A stretch of DNA of 64,000 nt from Desulfovulcanus ferrireducens. GTDB lineage: Bacteria > Desulfobacterota > Desulfovibrionia > Desulfovibrionales > Desulfonatronovibrionaceae. Within the stretch, counting starts at the first letter, position 1. The number at the start of each line of letters is the position of its first letter. The position numbers were made by a program, and so were the translations under genes. Positions 35,568 through 45,199 of the stretch are shown here, in pieces. The notes beneath the pieces are model-generated. The model was given only the letters and a program-made list of their open reading frames with translations, was not told the DNA's origin and did not search any database. The DNA lies in NCBI RefSeq assembly GCF_018704065.1, contig NZ_JAGUQP010000004.1, forward strand, positions 44,989 through 108,988, written 5' to 3'.

Positions 35568-36902
35568 ATGAACTCAATAAGTATTTATACCATAAGCCTT
35601 GGTTGCCCTAAAAACCTTGTGGACACGGAAAATATGCTTGGTCCACTAAAAAATGTTTGTCGCAACGTTGATGATCCAAGAAAGGCCCAGGTCATCCTCA
35701 TTAATACCTGCGCCTTTATTCAACCGGCCATAGAGGAGTCCCTGCAAAATATCCTGGAAATGGTCGAAATAGTTAAGGAAAGTAGCCAAAACCCTCTATT
35801 GGTAGTTACTGGCTGCCTGGTCTCCCGTTTTGGTCAGGAATTAAAAAAAGAAATCCCTGAAGTGGATATTTTCCTGACCATCAAGGACCAGTCCAAGTGG
35901 CTAGAAGTTCTGACCAGACATTTTAGTAATAAGTTAGCTTCCAACAACCAACACTCAATACTCAAAAACCAAAACTCAAAACTGTTCCCCCGGCTGCTGA
36001 CTACCCCTAAAAGCTTTGCTTATTTGAAAATTAGTGAAGGGTGCAACAATAAATGTTCTTTTTGCTCCATCCCTTCCATAAGGGGCCGCCTCAAATCCAA
36101 ACCGCTGAACCAACTCATACAAGAAGCTGAATTTCTTTTAGACCAGGGAGTCAAGGAAATTATTCTTGTAGCCCAGGACAGTACTGCTTATGGACGGGAT
36201 TTGGGTTACAAATATGGTCTTATGACCCTTTTAGAGAAGCTCTTGTCCTTGTCCAGGTTGAAGTGGCTTAGAATTATGTACCTCTACCCGGCCGGACTAA
36301 GTCAAAGCTTACTCAAATTTTTAGCTGCTTGCGGGAAGCCATTTGTACCTTATTTTGATCTGCCTCTGCAGCATGCCCATCCCCAAATCTTGAAGTCCAT
36401 GGGGCGACCATTTGCTCAGAATCCTCAAAAAATCATTGACCGCATTCGTAATTATTTTCCTGAGGCCGCCCTCCGCACCACTTTGATCGTTGGCTATCCT
36501 GGCGAGACAGATGCCCATTTTCAGACCCTCTACGATTTTGTAGAACGTAACCGATTCCATCATCTCGGGGTGTTCCCTTATTATCCAGAACAAGGCACAA
36601 AGGCGGCAACACTTCCCCAGCAAGTTTCAGATGTGGAAAAAAGAACACGCCAGGACCTTATAATGAGGCTACAACAAAAAATTAGCACCCGGATACTGGC
36701 TGAATATGAAGGAGAAAACATGGATGTACTGGTGGACAAAGCACACCCTGAATGGCCGGGTCTATTTGTCGGAAGGGTCTGGTTCCAGGCACCGGAAATC
36801 GACGGGGTGACGTATATCAGTGGCCCTGACATCCATAGCGGATCAATGGTTTATGCCACGATCCACGAAGCCAAAACTTACGATCTTGTAGCGCTTTATT
36901 GA
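35568..36902 (+). CDS. rimO: Ribosomal protein S12 methylthiotransferase RimO
   Basis: 444 residues. The N-terminal MTTase domain starts with ISLGCPKNLVDTENMLG, the RimO-specific opening, and has the other cluster Cys in INTCAF and VTGCLV. The radical-SAM motif is CNNKCSFCSIPSIRG (near residue 157), and a TRAM domain ends the protein (about 375-444). It adds a methylthio group to Asp88 of ribosomal protein S12 using two [4Fe-4S] clusters. Single gene with its own unit. Confidence 0.94.
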   Translation: MNSISIYTISLGCPKNLVDTENMLGPLKNVCRNVDDPRKAQVILINTCAFIQPAIEESLQNILEMVEIVKESSQNPLLVVTGCLVSRFGQELKKEIPEVDIFLTIKDQSKWLEVLTRHFSNKLASNNQHSILKNQNSKLFPRLLTTPKSFAYLKISEGCNNKCSFCSIPSIRGRLKSKPLNQLIQEAEFLLDQGVKEIILVAQDSTAYGRDLGYKYGLMTLLEKLLSLSRLKWLRIMYLYPAGLSQSLLKFLAACGKPFVPYFDLPLQHAHPQILKSMGRPFAQNPQKIIDRIRNYFPEAALRTTLIVGYPGETDAHFQTLYDFVERNRFHHLGVFPYYPEQGTKAATLPQQVSDVEKRTRQDLIMRLQQKISTRILAEYEGENMDVLVDKAHPEWPGLFVGRVWFQAPEIDGVTYISGPDIHSGSMVYATIHEAKTYDLVALY

Positions 36903-37111
36903 TAAATTTATTTATTTAAAACAACGAGCTAAGGATTAAAGACTAAAAAATTTCCCTTCACTCTGGTGTCCCATCCTTCTAGCTTTCGCCACACTCAGGC
37001 TCAACACTGCTATTCTCCTTACTTTTTAACTATCAAACCCTCATAAACTTATTGCCATCTATAGTCGTATCTGTTAGAAAAACTCAAATTATTGTGTGTT
37101 AGGGGGTTTTT

Positions 37112-38467
37112 ATGGAAAACACAAACAACTTGGTGGAAACAAAACCTGATCTCGACATGGAGGTGAACTTTGAAGCTGAACTAGAAAAGTATTTAAACTC
37201 TGACTTTGATGAAGTCCAAGATGGCTCCATCATTTCTGGTGAAGTTGTCAAGATCACAAAAAACTATGTCCTGGTCGATGTCAGCTTCAAATCCGAAGGT
37301 CAGATTCCCATTGAAGAATTTCTAGACAGCGATGGCAATCTCACTGTGCAAGAAGGCGAGAAAGTTGACGTCTTTGTCGTGTCCAAAGATGAAGCTGAGG
37401 GTGCCATCACTCTTTCCTATGAACGTGCCAGGCGTTTTAAACTCCTTGATGAGTTAGAACAGGTCATGGAAGAAAACGGTACTATCAAGGCACGTATTAT
37501 AAAACGCATCAAAGGTGGTTATCATGTTGACTTAGGTGGGATCATTGCCTTTTTGCCGGGTTCTCATGTTGATTTAAGGCCTGTTCCAGATATGGACGCT
37601 TTGGTCGGCCAGGAATTTGATTTTCGTGTCCTCAAAATTAATCGCCGTCGGAGCAATATCATTGTCTCCCGCCGCGTCCTTCTTGAAGAAGAAAGGGAAA
37701 AGAAACGCGAAGAACTTTTGAGCACCTTGGCTGAAGGACAGGTAGTGAAGGGGAAAGTAAAAAATATCACTGAGTATGGTGTATTCATCGATCTAGGCGG
37801 GGTTGACGGCTTATTACATATAACTGATATGTCCTGGAAAAGGATCAAGCACCCCAAGGAGATGGTCCAACTCGGAGATGAACTAGAATTAAAAGTTCTC
37901 AGTTTTGATCCAGAAGAGAAGAAAGTTTCTTTGGGTCTCAAACAGCTTGTCCCCGATCCATGGGCAAATATTACAGAGCGTTTTCCAGAAGGCGCAAAGC
38001 TGACTGGTAAAGTTACTAACCTGGTCGATTACGGAGCCTTTGTGGAATTGGATTCCGGAGTTGAAGGCTTAGTACACATATCAGAGATGTCCTGGACCAG
38101 GAAGCTGCGGCATCCATCACAGATGGTCAAGGTCGGTGATGAAGTTGAGGTGGTCATTTTGGGTGTGGATGCTGAGCGCAAACGCATCTCTTTAGGCATG
38201 AAGCAGGTCAATCCCAATCCCTGGGATATAGTCGCTGAAAAATATCCTGAAGGAACTATCTTAGAGGCTCCCATCAAAAACATCACTGAGTTCGGACTGT
38301 TTATTGGTATTGAAGACGGCATCGATGGTCTCATTCATGTTTCGGACATTTCCTGGACCAAGAAAATCCGTCATCCCAATGAACTGTACAAGGTTGGCGA
38401 CATTGTCCGGGCCAAAGTGCTTACAGTTGACAAAGAAAATGAGAAATTCACTTTGGGCATCAAATAG
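37112..38467 (+). CDS. rpsA: 30S ribosomal protein S1, cut short by an in-frame TAG
   Basis: 451 residues with five S1 OB-fold repeats (about 25-95, 110-180, 200-270, 285-355, 370-445). The frame continues without shift after TAG at 38465-38467 into a sixth S1 repeat ending at 38845, so the intact product would be 577 residues, the normal length. Earlier repeats end LGLKQL and LGMKQV; here LGIK is followed by TAG then LTEDPW, so a CAG glutamine codon became amber. TAG ends other genes here (FKBP 12486, receptor 44996). Sequencing error, a true nonsense mutation or suppression are all possible. GGGGG precedes the ATG. Confidence 0.9.
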   Translation: MENTNNLVETKPDLDMEVNFEAELEKYLNSDFDEVQDGSIISGEVVKITKNYVLVDVSFKSEGQIPIEEFLDSDGNLTVQEGEKVDVFVVSKDEAEGAITLSYERARRFKLLDELEQVMEENGTIKARIIKRIKGGYHVDLGGIIAFLPGSHVDLRPVPDMDALVGQEFDFRVLKINRRRSNIIVSRRVLLEEEREKKREELLSTLAEGQVVKGKVKNITEYGVFIDLGGVDGLLHITDMSWKRIKHPKEMVQLGDELELKVLSFDPEEKKVSLGLKQLVPDPWANITERFPEGAKLTGKVTNLVDYGAFVELDSGVEGLVHISEMSWTRKLRHPSQMVKVGDEVEVVILGVDAERKRISLGMKQVNPNPWDIVAEKYPEGTILEAPIKNITEFGLFIGIEDGIDGLIHVSDISWTKKIRHPNELYKVGDIVRAKVLTVDKENEKFTLGIK

Positions 38468-38845
38468 CTTACCGAGGATCCATGGTTGGAAGTTCCTAAC
38501 CGGTACCCTGTAGGTACAGCAGTGGTTGGGAAAATCACCAATATTACTGACTTCGGCCTGTTTGTAGAGGTGGAGGAAGGCATTGAAGGACTGGTCCATG
38601 TCTCAGAAATGAGCCGCAAAAAGATCAAGAATCCCAAAGAAGTCTTCCAGGAAGGCCAGGATATCCAAGCCAAAGTCATCCATGTCAGTGCGGACGAAAG
38701 AAGACTTGGACTGTCTATCAAGCAATTCCAGGAGGAAGAAGAGAAAAAACGGGCTCAGGATTTTAAAAACAAGTCCGGTTCTGCTGCCGGAAGTAACCTG
38801 GGCGAACTTATCCGCCAGAAATTAGAACAAGAGGATGGAGAATAA
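38468..38845 (+). pseudogene. rpsA: 3' part of rpsA beyond the amber codon (sixth S1 repeat)
   Basis: In-frame continuation of ribosomal protein S1: LTEDPWLEVPNRYPVGTAVV leads into the sixth repeat (DFGLFVEVEEGIEGLVHVSE) and a charged tail ending LIRQKLEQEDGE. A TTG at 38486 could in principle restart translation. The sequence shows no other damage, which suggests the stop is recent, a read error, or read through. It overlaps the sppA start by 11 bases. Confidence 0.8.
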
Positions 38846-39725
38846 ACTTAAATTCAGCCAAAAGCATCCTTTGCTCTTTGGCTTCGCTTTAATTCTAACG
38901 GCTATGGTCCTGATCATCGGGGCCATGGCCGTTTTTAATTTCTTCTTTTTTAAGGCCCACAGAAATTCATTTTTCGGAACCAAGGTCGGTGTGGTCCATA
39001 TAAATGGTCTGATAGCTGATTCCCTGCGTATTACCAATTGGATTGACGAACTGGCCAAGGATAATGCCATAAAAGGGGTCATTGTGCGAATTAATTCACC
39101 CGGCGGAGTTGTTGGTCCTTCCCAAGAAATCTATGCTGCTCTTCAAGCCCTGGCCCGGAAAAAAAAGGTCGTGGCTTCAATGGGCTCTGTGGCTGCCTCC
39201 GGGGGCTATTATATTGCCTGTGCCGCACATAAAATTGTGGCCAACCCCGGCACTTTGACTGCCAGCATCGGCGTCAAGGCAAAACTCACCAACATGCAGG
39301 GACTCATGCAAAAATTGGGAATTGCCGAGCAGACCGTTACCAGTGGAAAATTAAAAAATGCCGGGACCATATTTCGGCCTTTAACCCCGGAAGAAAAAAA
39401 GTACTTTCAATCTCTGGTTAATGATATGCATGACCAGTTTGTCCAGGATGTGGCCAGAGGACGGCACATGGACATAGAAAAGGTACGGGCCCTGGCTGAT
39501 GGTCGGGCCATGACCGGTCGGCAGGCCAAAGAAGCTGGTCTGGTGGATGAGTTGGGTGGATTTAACAAGTCTCTGGATGTCTTACGTTTGTTAACTGGAA
39601 TTAAAGGGGAAATTTCCCTGGTGCAGGGTCCACCTGAAAAGTCGTCACTGTTAGAAAAATTTTTAGGTAAGCTTACTTTCAAAGAGCAAATTCTGGGGCC
39701 TCGGTGGGTATTTACCTATGAATAA
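38835..39725 (+). CDS. sppA: Signal peptide peptidase SppA (short, 36K type)
   Basis: 296 residues with one N-terminal membrane anchor (about 15-37). The protease core shows INSPGGVVGPSQEIY, the nucleophile Ser in SVAASGGYYIACAAHKI and the general-base Lys region in LTASIGVKAKLTNMQGLMQK. It degrades signal peptides in the cytoplasmic membrane. It overlaps the end of rpsA and the start of mqnE, so rpsA-sppA-mqnE are translationally coupled. Confidence 0.9.
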   Translation: MENKLKFSQKHPLLFGFALILTAMVLIIGAMAVFNFFFFKAHRNSFFGTKVGVVHINGLIADSLRITNWIDELAKDNAIKGVIVRINSPGGVVGPSQEIYAALQALARKKKVVASMGSVAASGGYYIACAAHKIVANPGTLTASIGVKAKLTNMQGLMQKLGIAEQTVTSGKLKNAGTIFRPLTPEEKKYFQSLVNDMHDQFVQDVARGRHMDIEKVRALADGRAMTGRQAKEAGLVDELGGFNKSLDVLRLLTGIKGEISLVQGPPEKSSLLEKFLGKLTFKEQILGPRWVFTYE

Positions 39726-40785
39726 GACTCAAGAAGTCATCGATAAGGTAAGTCAGGGTTTAAGAATTTCTTTAAGTGAAGCCCTGGAACTGGTTAAGAG
39801 AGCTTCCATTCATGATCTGGGCAGCCTGGCCTATCAGGTGCGTAGCAAATTATACGGACAGCAGGCCTTTTATATATACAATCAACATATTAATTACACC
39901 AATATCTGTCAAAATGCTTGCAGATTCTGTGCATACAGCAAGAGCCCTGACCAAGACGGCGCATATACCTACTCAATAGAGCAAATAAAAGACGAAGTTC
40001 GTAGCCGGATAAAAGAACCCATTACCGAAATCCATATTGTAGGAGGACTAAACCCAGATCTACCCTACTCTTATTATTTACAGTTACTAAAAAGTATAAA
40101 AGAGATCCGCCCTGATGTAAAAATAAAGGCCTTTACCGCTGTTGAGATCGCTTTTTTGGCCCAAAAATACGGGATTTCTCCTCGCAAGGTACTGCATGAA
40201 TTGCACGAGGCTGGTTTGGATGCCTTGCCAGGTGGCGGTGCCGAGGTGTTTGATCCGAAACTCAGACAAAAACTCTGCCCGGAAAAGATTTCTGGCAAGG
40301 CCTGGCTGGATATCCATAGAGAGGCGCATAAACAAGGCATTCCTACCAATTGCACCATGCTCTTTGGGCACATTGAAACTTGGGAAGATCGCTTGAATCA
40401 TCTCCAGTTCTTACGTGACCTTCAGGATGAAAGCGGTGGCTTTTTGTGCTTTATTCCTCTGCCGTATCAACCTGCAAATAATAATTTAAAAGCTGATGGC
40501 CCCGATGGTCTCGACTTTTTGCGCATGATTGCCATCTCCAGGATCTTCCTTGACAATATTCCCCATATCAAGGCCTACTGGGTTTTTGCCGGCATCAAGG
40601 CTGCACAGCTTGCCTTGTGGTACGGTGCTGATGACTTTGACGGAACAATCGTCGAGGAGAAGATTGGCCACGCTGCTGGTGCTGACACCCCCAGGGGGTT
40701 AACCGTCAAAGCCCTTTGCAAGCTTATTCAAAAAGCAGAATTTACACCTGTTGAAAGGGATACTTTTTTTAACGTCAGCCCGTAA
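39718..40785 (+). CDS. mqnE: Aminofutalosine synthase MqnE
   Basis: 355 residues, radical-SAM motif CRFCAYSK with the first Cys in NICQNACRFC (near residue 62); EIHIVGGLNPDLPYSYY, LPGGGAEVF and TCTMLFGHIE-like TNCTMLFGHIETWEDR are MqnE/CofH-type landmarks. MqnE adds SAM-derived adenosyl to an enolpyruvyl benzoate to give aminofutalosine, an early step of futalosine-route menaquinone synthesis. Starts eight bases inside sppA. Other mqn genes are not in the window. Confidence 0.9.
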   Translation: MNKTQEVIDKVSQGLRISLSEALELVKRASIHDLGSLAYQVRSKLYGQQAFYIYNQHINYTNICQNACRFCAYSKSPDQDGAYTYSIEQIKDEVRSRIKEPITEIHIVGGLNPDLPYSYYLQLLKSIKEIRPDVKIKAFTAVEIAFLAQKYGISPRKVLHELHEAGLDALPGGGAEVFDPKLRQKLCPEKISGKAWLDIHREAHKQGIPTNCTMLFGHIETWEDRLNHLQFLRDLQDESGGFLCFIPLPYQPANNNLKADGPDGLDFLRMIAISRIFLDNIPHIKAYWVFAGIKAAQLALWYGADDFDGTIVEEKIGHAAGADTPRGLTVKALCKLIQKAEFTPVERDTFFNVSP

Positions 40786-40935
40786 ACAAAAATGTAAGTC
40801 TTTCAACAATCCAAGTTCAGCAAGAACTGGAAGGTCCTAAAAAATGGACCAGACAATAAAAGATCTTCATAAAACCAGCCAAAAAAATTGTCTTAACTGC
40901 CAAAATTAAAATTACTGAAATTGGAGCATGAATAA

Positions 40936-40965
40936 TTGACTTTTATAAACTTTTGGCATTAAGTA
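40936..40965 (+). promoter_or_regulatory. Possible promoter for the 49-residue membrane protein
   Basis: TTGACT at 40936-40941 and TAAGTA at 40960-40965 with an 18-base spacer, 40 bases ahead of the ATG. A modest match to the sigma-70 consensus. Confidence 0.4.
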
Positions 40966-41004
40966 TGTGAAATTTTCAACATACCTAAACGAGGAGGGTC
41001 AAAA

Positions 41005-41154
41005 ATGGATGTTATCCTTGAACTGATCAAAAATATGTCTCACAGCACAACCGAGGGAATATTCGGCGTAACAGCTATTTTCATTTATTTTATAGTTATT
41101 GTTGCTGTTGCAATTTACCGCATCAAAGAAGGACAAAAAGAAGGTCATCATTAA
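41005..41154 (+). CDS. 49-residue single-pass membrane protein
   Basis: MDVILELIKNMSHSTTEGIF, then a strongly hydrophobic segment (about 20-38, VTAIFIYFIVIVAVAIY) and a charged tail KEGQKEGHH. The strong Shine-Dalgarno GAGGAGGG six bases before the ATG and a possible promoter argue that it is real. The N-terminal amphipathic helix, one membrane span and His-ended cytoplasmic tail recall small subunits or regulators of membrane complexes, but I do not recognise a family. Confidence 0.65.
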   Translation: MDVILELIKNMSHSTTEGIFGVTAIFIYFIVIVAVAIYRIKEGQKEGHH

Positions 41155-41300
41155 AATAGAGCAAGGCTAAGGGCCTTTGGGTGATAGTAGATAGACAAAA
41201 CATTGTCCAGTTACCAACTAACCCATAAATCTAATCTCTTAATGCAGCCCTTAGCCTTATGCTTCTTCATCCTCTTCATTAGACTCAGCCAAGTCACAAA

Positions 41301-42251
41301 TCAAGTGACTAAATTTTGGGGGTTGCCCCTTACAAACGATTCAATGTTTTCTATCAACTGATCAGCCAGGTTGCTCATGGCCTCCTCACTTGCCCAGGCA
41401 ATATGCGGCGTGAGGATAAAGTTAGGCTGATTCAGTTTGAGTAGTACATGGTCTTCCCGGGGCGGTTCTATACTTAAGACATCAAAACCGGCCCCAGCGA
41501 TGAGACCTTCCTGTAAGGCCAGAGCCAGGGCATTTTCATCGACTACCCCGCCGCGAGCAGTGTTGATCAATAGACTTGAGGATTTCATTAATTTGAGTTC
41601 GGGCAGGGAGATGAGATTTCTTGTATCGGGGGTGAGGGGGCAATGAAGGGTTACAATATCGCTTTCACTCAAAACTGTTTCAAATGGCGTCCTGCCAGAA
41701 CGAATAGTCTGCGCATTTTTGTGCTCAGCTAAAAGCACCTGCATACCAAAGGCCTTAGCCAGGCGTGCAACGGCCTGCCCCAGTGCTCCATAGCCGATTA
41801 TCCCCAAGGTACTGCCGTGAATATCATGAATAGGATGAGTAAACAAACAAAACTGATCAGACTTCGACCATAACCCTGCGTGGATATCCTCCTGATAAGC
41901 GAGCAAGTTACGCCGTAAAGCCAAAATAAGCATAAAAACGTGTTCCGAGACTGCATTACAGGCATAATCGCGGATATTAGCCACAACAATTCCCCGGGCT
42001 CGGCAAAAATCTATGTCTATATGGTCTGTGCCTGTCGCTGCAACAGCGATCATTTTCAAGCTGGGCAACTTCTCTAGGGTGGCCCTGCGTAGGGGAACCT
42101 TGTTGGTGATCGCAATGTCTGCCTCTTTAAGCCTAGCTACAACTTCGTCTTCTCTGGTCCGCTCAAATTCTTCCCAGTGATGAGGGAAACCAGGTCTTTT
42201 GATATCTATTTTCAGGGTAGAACGATCCAAAAATACTATTTTATACTGCAA
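41301..42251 (-). CDS. D-2-hydroxyacid dehydrogenase (glycerate/hydroxypyruvate type)
   Basis: 316 residues. NAD-binding GIIGYGALGQAVA near residue 148; catalytic residues in NTARGGVVDE (Arg), GFDVLSIEPP (Glu) and LTPHIAWAS (His). The substrate-binding N-terminal lobe with AVAATGTDHID and NIRDYACNAVSEH matches the HprA-like group that reduces hydroxypyruvate to D-glycerate. Substrate remains a guess. Stands alone. Confidence 0.85.
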   Translation of the reverse strand: MQYKIVFLDRSTLKIDIKRPGFPHHWEEFERTREDEVVARLKEADIAITNKVPLRRATLEKLPSLKMIAVAATGTDHIDIDFCRARGIVVANIRDYACNAVSEHVFMLILALRRNLLAYQEDIHAGLWSKSDQFCLFTHPIHDIHGSTLGIIGYGALGQAVARLAKAFGMQVLLAEHKNAQTIRSGRTPFETVLSESDIVTLHCPLTPDTRNLISLPELKLMKSSSLLINTARGGVVDENALALALQEGLIAGAGFDVLSIEPPREDHVLLKLNQPNFILTPHIAWASEEAMSNLADQLIENIESFVRGNPQNLVT

Positions 42252-42692
42252 AACAATCTACCTCCGTGGTTAAAGTTCATCATAGAAGCCGAACCAACTT
42301 CCCTGCTTCGTCAGACCCGGCTATGAAGTAAGCAAAAAATTACAATGTACAGGTTCAGTAGCGTGAACCATTTAATGCCGGCTCTTGTAGTTGGCTCGAT
42401 ATATATTTTCTTGAAGTGACCAACCATTATTACTCATTTTTTCCCAAAAAGGACAAGAATGTCAAACCACGAACACCCAAATAACATTTTTGTAATATTA
42501 ACTCACTACAAGTAACAACCCAACTTATTTTTTCATCACTTTATTATCCAAGCTTAAAGCAACAACCATGTGACGGCATACTATTTGCATAAAAAATCAC
42601 ATTAAAATTTCTAAGTAACAACTCTCTCAATGAATCTAATGAAAGACAAAATCAATCTCATAATATTGATAATATTGAAAGTTTGCTGAAGA
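42252..42692. other. Intergenic region between the dehydrogenase and the chemotaxis receptor
   Basis: AT-rich divergent spacer; apart from the promoter listed at 42693 nothing is recognised. No repeat of family A or B is present. Confidence 0.4.
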
Positions 42693-42721
42693 TTGACAAT
42701 TTGATAAGGGATACCTTATCT
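42693..42721 (+). promoter_or_regulatory. Sigma-70-like promoter with overlapping palindrome
   Basis: TTGACA (42693-42698), a 17-base spacer and TTATCT (42716-42721), 113 bases before the receptor start. A perfect dyad GATAAGG-GATA-CCTTATC (42703-42720) covers the spacer and most of the -10 box, so a repressor bound there would block RNA polymerase. Confidence 0.55.
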
Positions 42722-42833
42722 ATTTTATCTTTATAGCATTTTTTCATTGGGCACCTGACTATTAACCAGTCCTTTATCGATATGGTTATAGAAAAAAACT
42801 TATTTTAATATTTGAAGATACAGGAGGGACAAA

Positions 42834-44996
42834 TTGAGTTTAAAAGGAAAAATGATTGCCCTATGTTTGCTGGCAAGTTCCATTCCTTTGTGTATTATTG
42901 GTTATTATAGCGTGAATCTTGCGACAGATATACTCCAAAAAAGGACTTATTCTCAGCTTGAATCGCTCAGGGATCTTAAAAAGTACTCCATGCAAAAGAT
43001 CATTAACCGCTGGATGATAGACCTAGAAAAAATTTCTTCAGAAAAGGATACCCTCAAAGCCTATTCCCAGTTTAAGCGCTACCTCAAGTCCGAAGACGTC
43101 GAGCCTGGTCAGCCAATGGACGTACAAAATTCTTATTATCAAAAACTACATGAGATGTACGGATCTTCCCTGAAATATTATGTAAAGATCCTGGGATACG
43201 AAGATGTCCTGTTGATTGATCCTAATGGCAGGGTTATATTTACTGTCGCCAAAAAACCAGACATTGGCCAGGATTTGGCATTCGGAGAACTCAAAGATTC
43301 ACATCTGGCAAAGTCATGGCGTGCTGCTGCCCAAGAAGGAAAAATAGTTTTTACCGATGTCAAACCCTACCCTCCCTATAACAATCAGCCCTCTGCCTTC
43401 CTGATCTCTCCTCTTAAGGGAGACCAAGAAAATGCCGGATTTGTTGCCCTAAAAATATCCTTTAAGGAAATCAAATCCCTAATGAACCTGCGCCCAAGCC
43501 TTGGAAATACCGGCGAGACCATACTTGTTGGTCAAGACTACCTGATGCGCTCGGATTCATACCTTGATCCGGAAAATCACTCCCTAGAGGCATCTTTCCT
43601 TAATCCAGATAAAGGACGGGTGCAATGCCAAGCTATCACCCTTGCCCTGGCTGGTAAATCAGGGCTGATGACCGATGTTGACTACAGAGGAGAAGTCGCT
43701 CTCTCAGCTTATGCGCCGATCACTATAAAAAACGTGGTTTGGGGGCTTATCGTCAAAAAGGATCGGGATGAGGCATTTGCCGAGGTCAGGACACTAAAAC
43801 AAGCTTCATTTATCGTTGGAGGCGCTACCATTACATTGGTAATACTTATTATGCTCTATTTCTTGCGAAGAGAGTTAATAAAACCAATCGAGTCCCTAAA
43901 ACAATTTGCACAAAAGGTGGCTGATGGCGACCTTGAAGCCAATGTCGATGGCAAATTCAAAGCAGAACTAAACGAACTGTTTGAGGCCAATTTACAGATG
44001 GTCCAACATCTTAAAGAAAAGATAAACCAGGCTAACAGGAGCAGACTTGAAGCCCAAAAACAGACCGAAAAGGCCCAAATGGCTCTAAACGAAGCCAACA
44101 AGGCCCGCAAAGAAGCCGAGGAGGCCACCCAACGAGGGAGGCTCCAGGCAGCCCAAAAACTTGAAGGTATTGTCGAGGAGATAACAACTGAATCAGATCT
44201 AATCTCCACTAAAGTCGCTGAAGTTAGCAAGGGGGTTCGTGTTCAACAGTCACAGATTCAAGAAATGACAACCGCTATGGAACAGATAAACATGACCGTA
44301 ATGGATGTCGCTAAAAACGCCTCTGAAGCTGCTAATAGCGCAAGAGATACCAAGGACAAAGCTGCCAATGGATTCAAAATTGTTAAAAAAGCCATAGATG
44401 CCATAGATGAAGTTAACGATATGTCCTCGAATCTCAAGGATAATTTACACCAACTTGGTGTTAAGGTGGAGGCCATCAATCAAGTTATGGATGTTATAAA
44501 CGACATAGCGGATCAAACCAATCTCCTCGCCTTGAATGCAGCCATTGAAGCGGCCAGGGCTGGCGACGCTGGCCGAGGATTCGCAGTTGTGGCCGATGAG
44601 GTAAGAAAACTCGCAGAAAGGACTATGGGGGCCACACACGAGGTTGGGGAAACAATCAGTAAAATTATCAATTCTACTCAGCAGAATATCGACCATATGG
44701 ATGGGACAGTGGCCCTTGTGGCCAAAGCAACAGAGTTAGCCAATAAATCGGGCGAAACTTTGAGAGAAATTGTGGATTTGTCCGAACACACATCCACTCA
44801 AATACAAAATATCGCCACGGCAACCGAGGAGCAGTCTCAGGCCACTGAGGAAATAAGCAGGTCTTTGGAAGGCATAAACGAAATTGCCAACACCACTGCT
44901 GAAGAGATGATGCGCTCTGCCCAGGCCACTCAAGGCTTAGCCGAAGAGGTCAAAGAGCTTCAAGCTCTTGTCCAAGAACTAAAAGGAACAAATTAG
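42834..44996 (+). CDS. Methyl-accepting chemotaxis protein with periplasmic Cache-type sensor
   Basis: 720 residues starting at TTG, fixed by AGGAGGGA just upstream. Order: membrane segment (about 7-28), double-Cache-like periplasmic sensor (about 35-320), second membrane segment (about 324-346), HAMP, an Ala/Glu/Lys-rich coiled coil (about 395-450) and the signalling domain with the hairpin tip [20 protein letters not shown], near residue 570. The ligand is unknown. No che genes are nearby; the dyad in its promoter suggests control by a dedicated repressor. Confidence 0.92.
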   Translation: MSLKGKMIALCLLASSIPLCIIGYYSVNLATDILQKRTYSQLESLRDLKKYSMQKIINRWMIDLEKISSEKDTLKAYSQFKRYLKSEDVEPGQPMDVQNSYYQKLHEMYGSSLKYYVKILGYEDVLLIDPNGRVIFTVAKKPDIGQDLAFGELKDSHLAKSWRAAAQEGKIVFTDVKPYPPYNNQPSAFLISPLKGDQENAGFVALKISFKEIKSLMNLRPSLGNTGETILVGQDYLMRSDSYLDPENHSLEASFLNPDKGRVQCQAITLALAGKSGLMTDVDYRGEVALSAYAPITIKNVVWGLIVKKDRDEAFAEVRTLKQASFIVGGATITLVILIMLYFLRRELIKPIESLKQFAQKVADGDLEANVDGKFKAELNELFEANLQMVQHLKEKINQANRSRLEAQKQTEKAQMALNEANKARKEAEEATQRGRLQAAQKLEGIVEEITTESDLISTKVAEVSKGVRVQQSQIQEMTTAMEQINMTVMDVAKNASEAANSARDTKDKAANGFKIVKKAIDAIDEVNDMSSNLKDNLHQLGVKVEAINQVMDVINDIADQTNLLALNAAIEAARAGDAGRGFAVVADEVRKLAERTMGATHEVGETISKIINSTQQNIDHMDGTVALVAKATELANKSGETLREIVDLSEHTSTQIQNIATATEEQSQATEEISRSLEGINEIANTTAEEMMRSAQATQGLAEEVKELQALVQELKGTN

Positions 44997-45105
44997 TCCC
45001 CGGTATGGAAGGGGATGTGGGATTTTGAATTTCGGAACTAGCACCTGTCAAGCTATTTTGAGTAACTAACAAGAATCATTACAATAATCTTATGGTTATG
45101 CATAG

Positions 45106-45136
45106 AAGGGGGTGACAGCTTGTCACCCCCTTTTTT
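45106..45136 (+). terminator. Rho-independent terminator after the chemotaxis receptor
   Basis: Perfect 10-bp stem GGGGGTGACA/TGTCACCCCC, three-base loop, then TTTTTT. Confidence 0.9.
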
Positions 45137-45199
45137 GTATTTAATGTTAAATATGCCTTATAAGCAAAAAAAACCACACAAAAGTGAGAATTTATTTTT

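Noticed and set aside
38465..38467. TAG in rpsA as a recoded sense codon (pyrrolysine or stop reassignment)
   Set aside because: TAG terminates other intact genes here (for example at 12484-12486, 44994-44996 and 46625-46627), and the lost residue is a plain Gln in a repeat junction.
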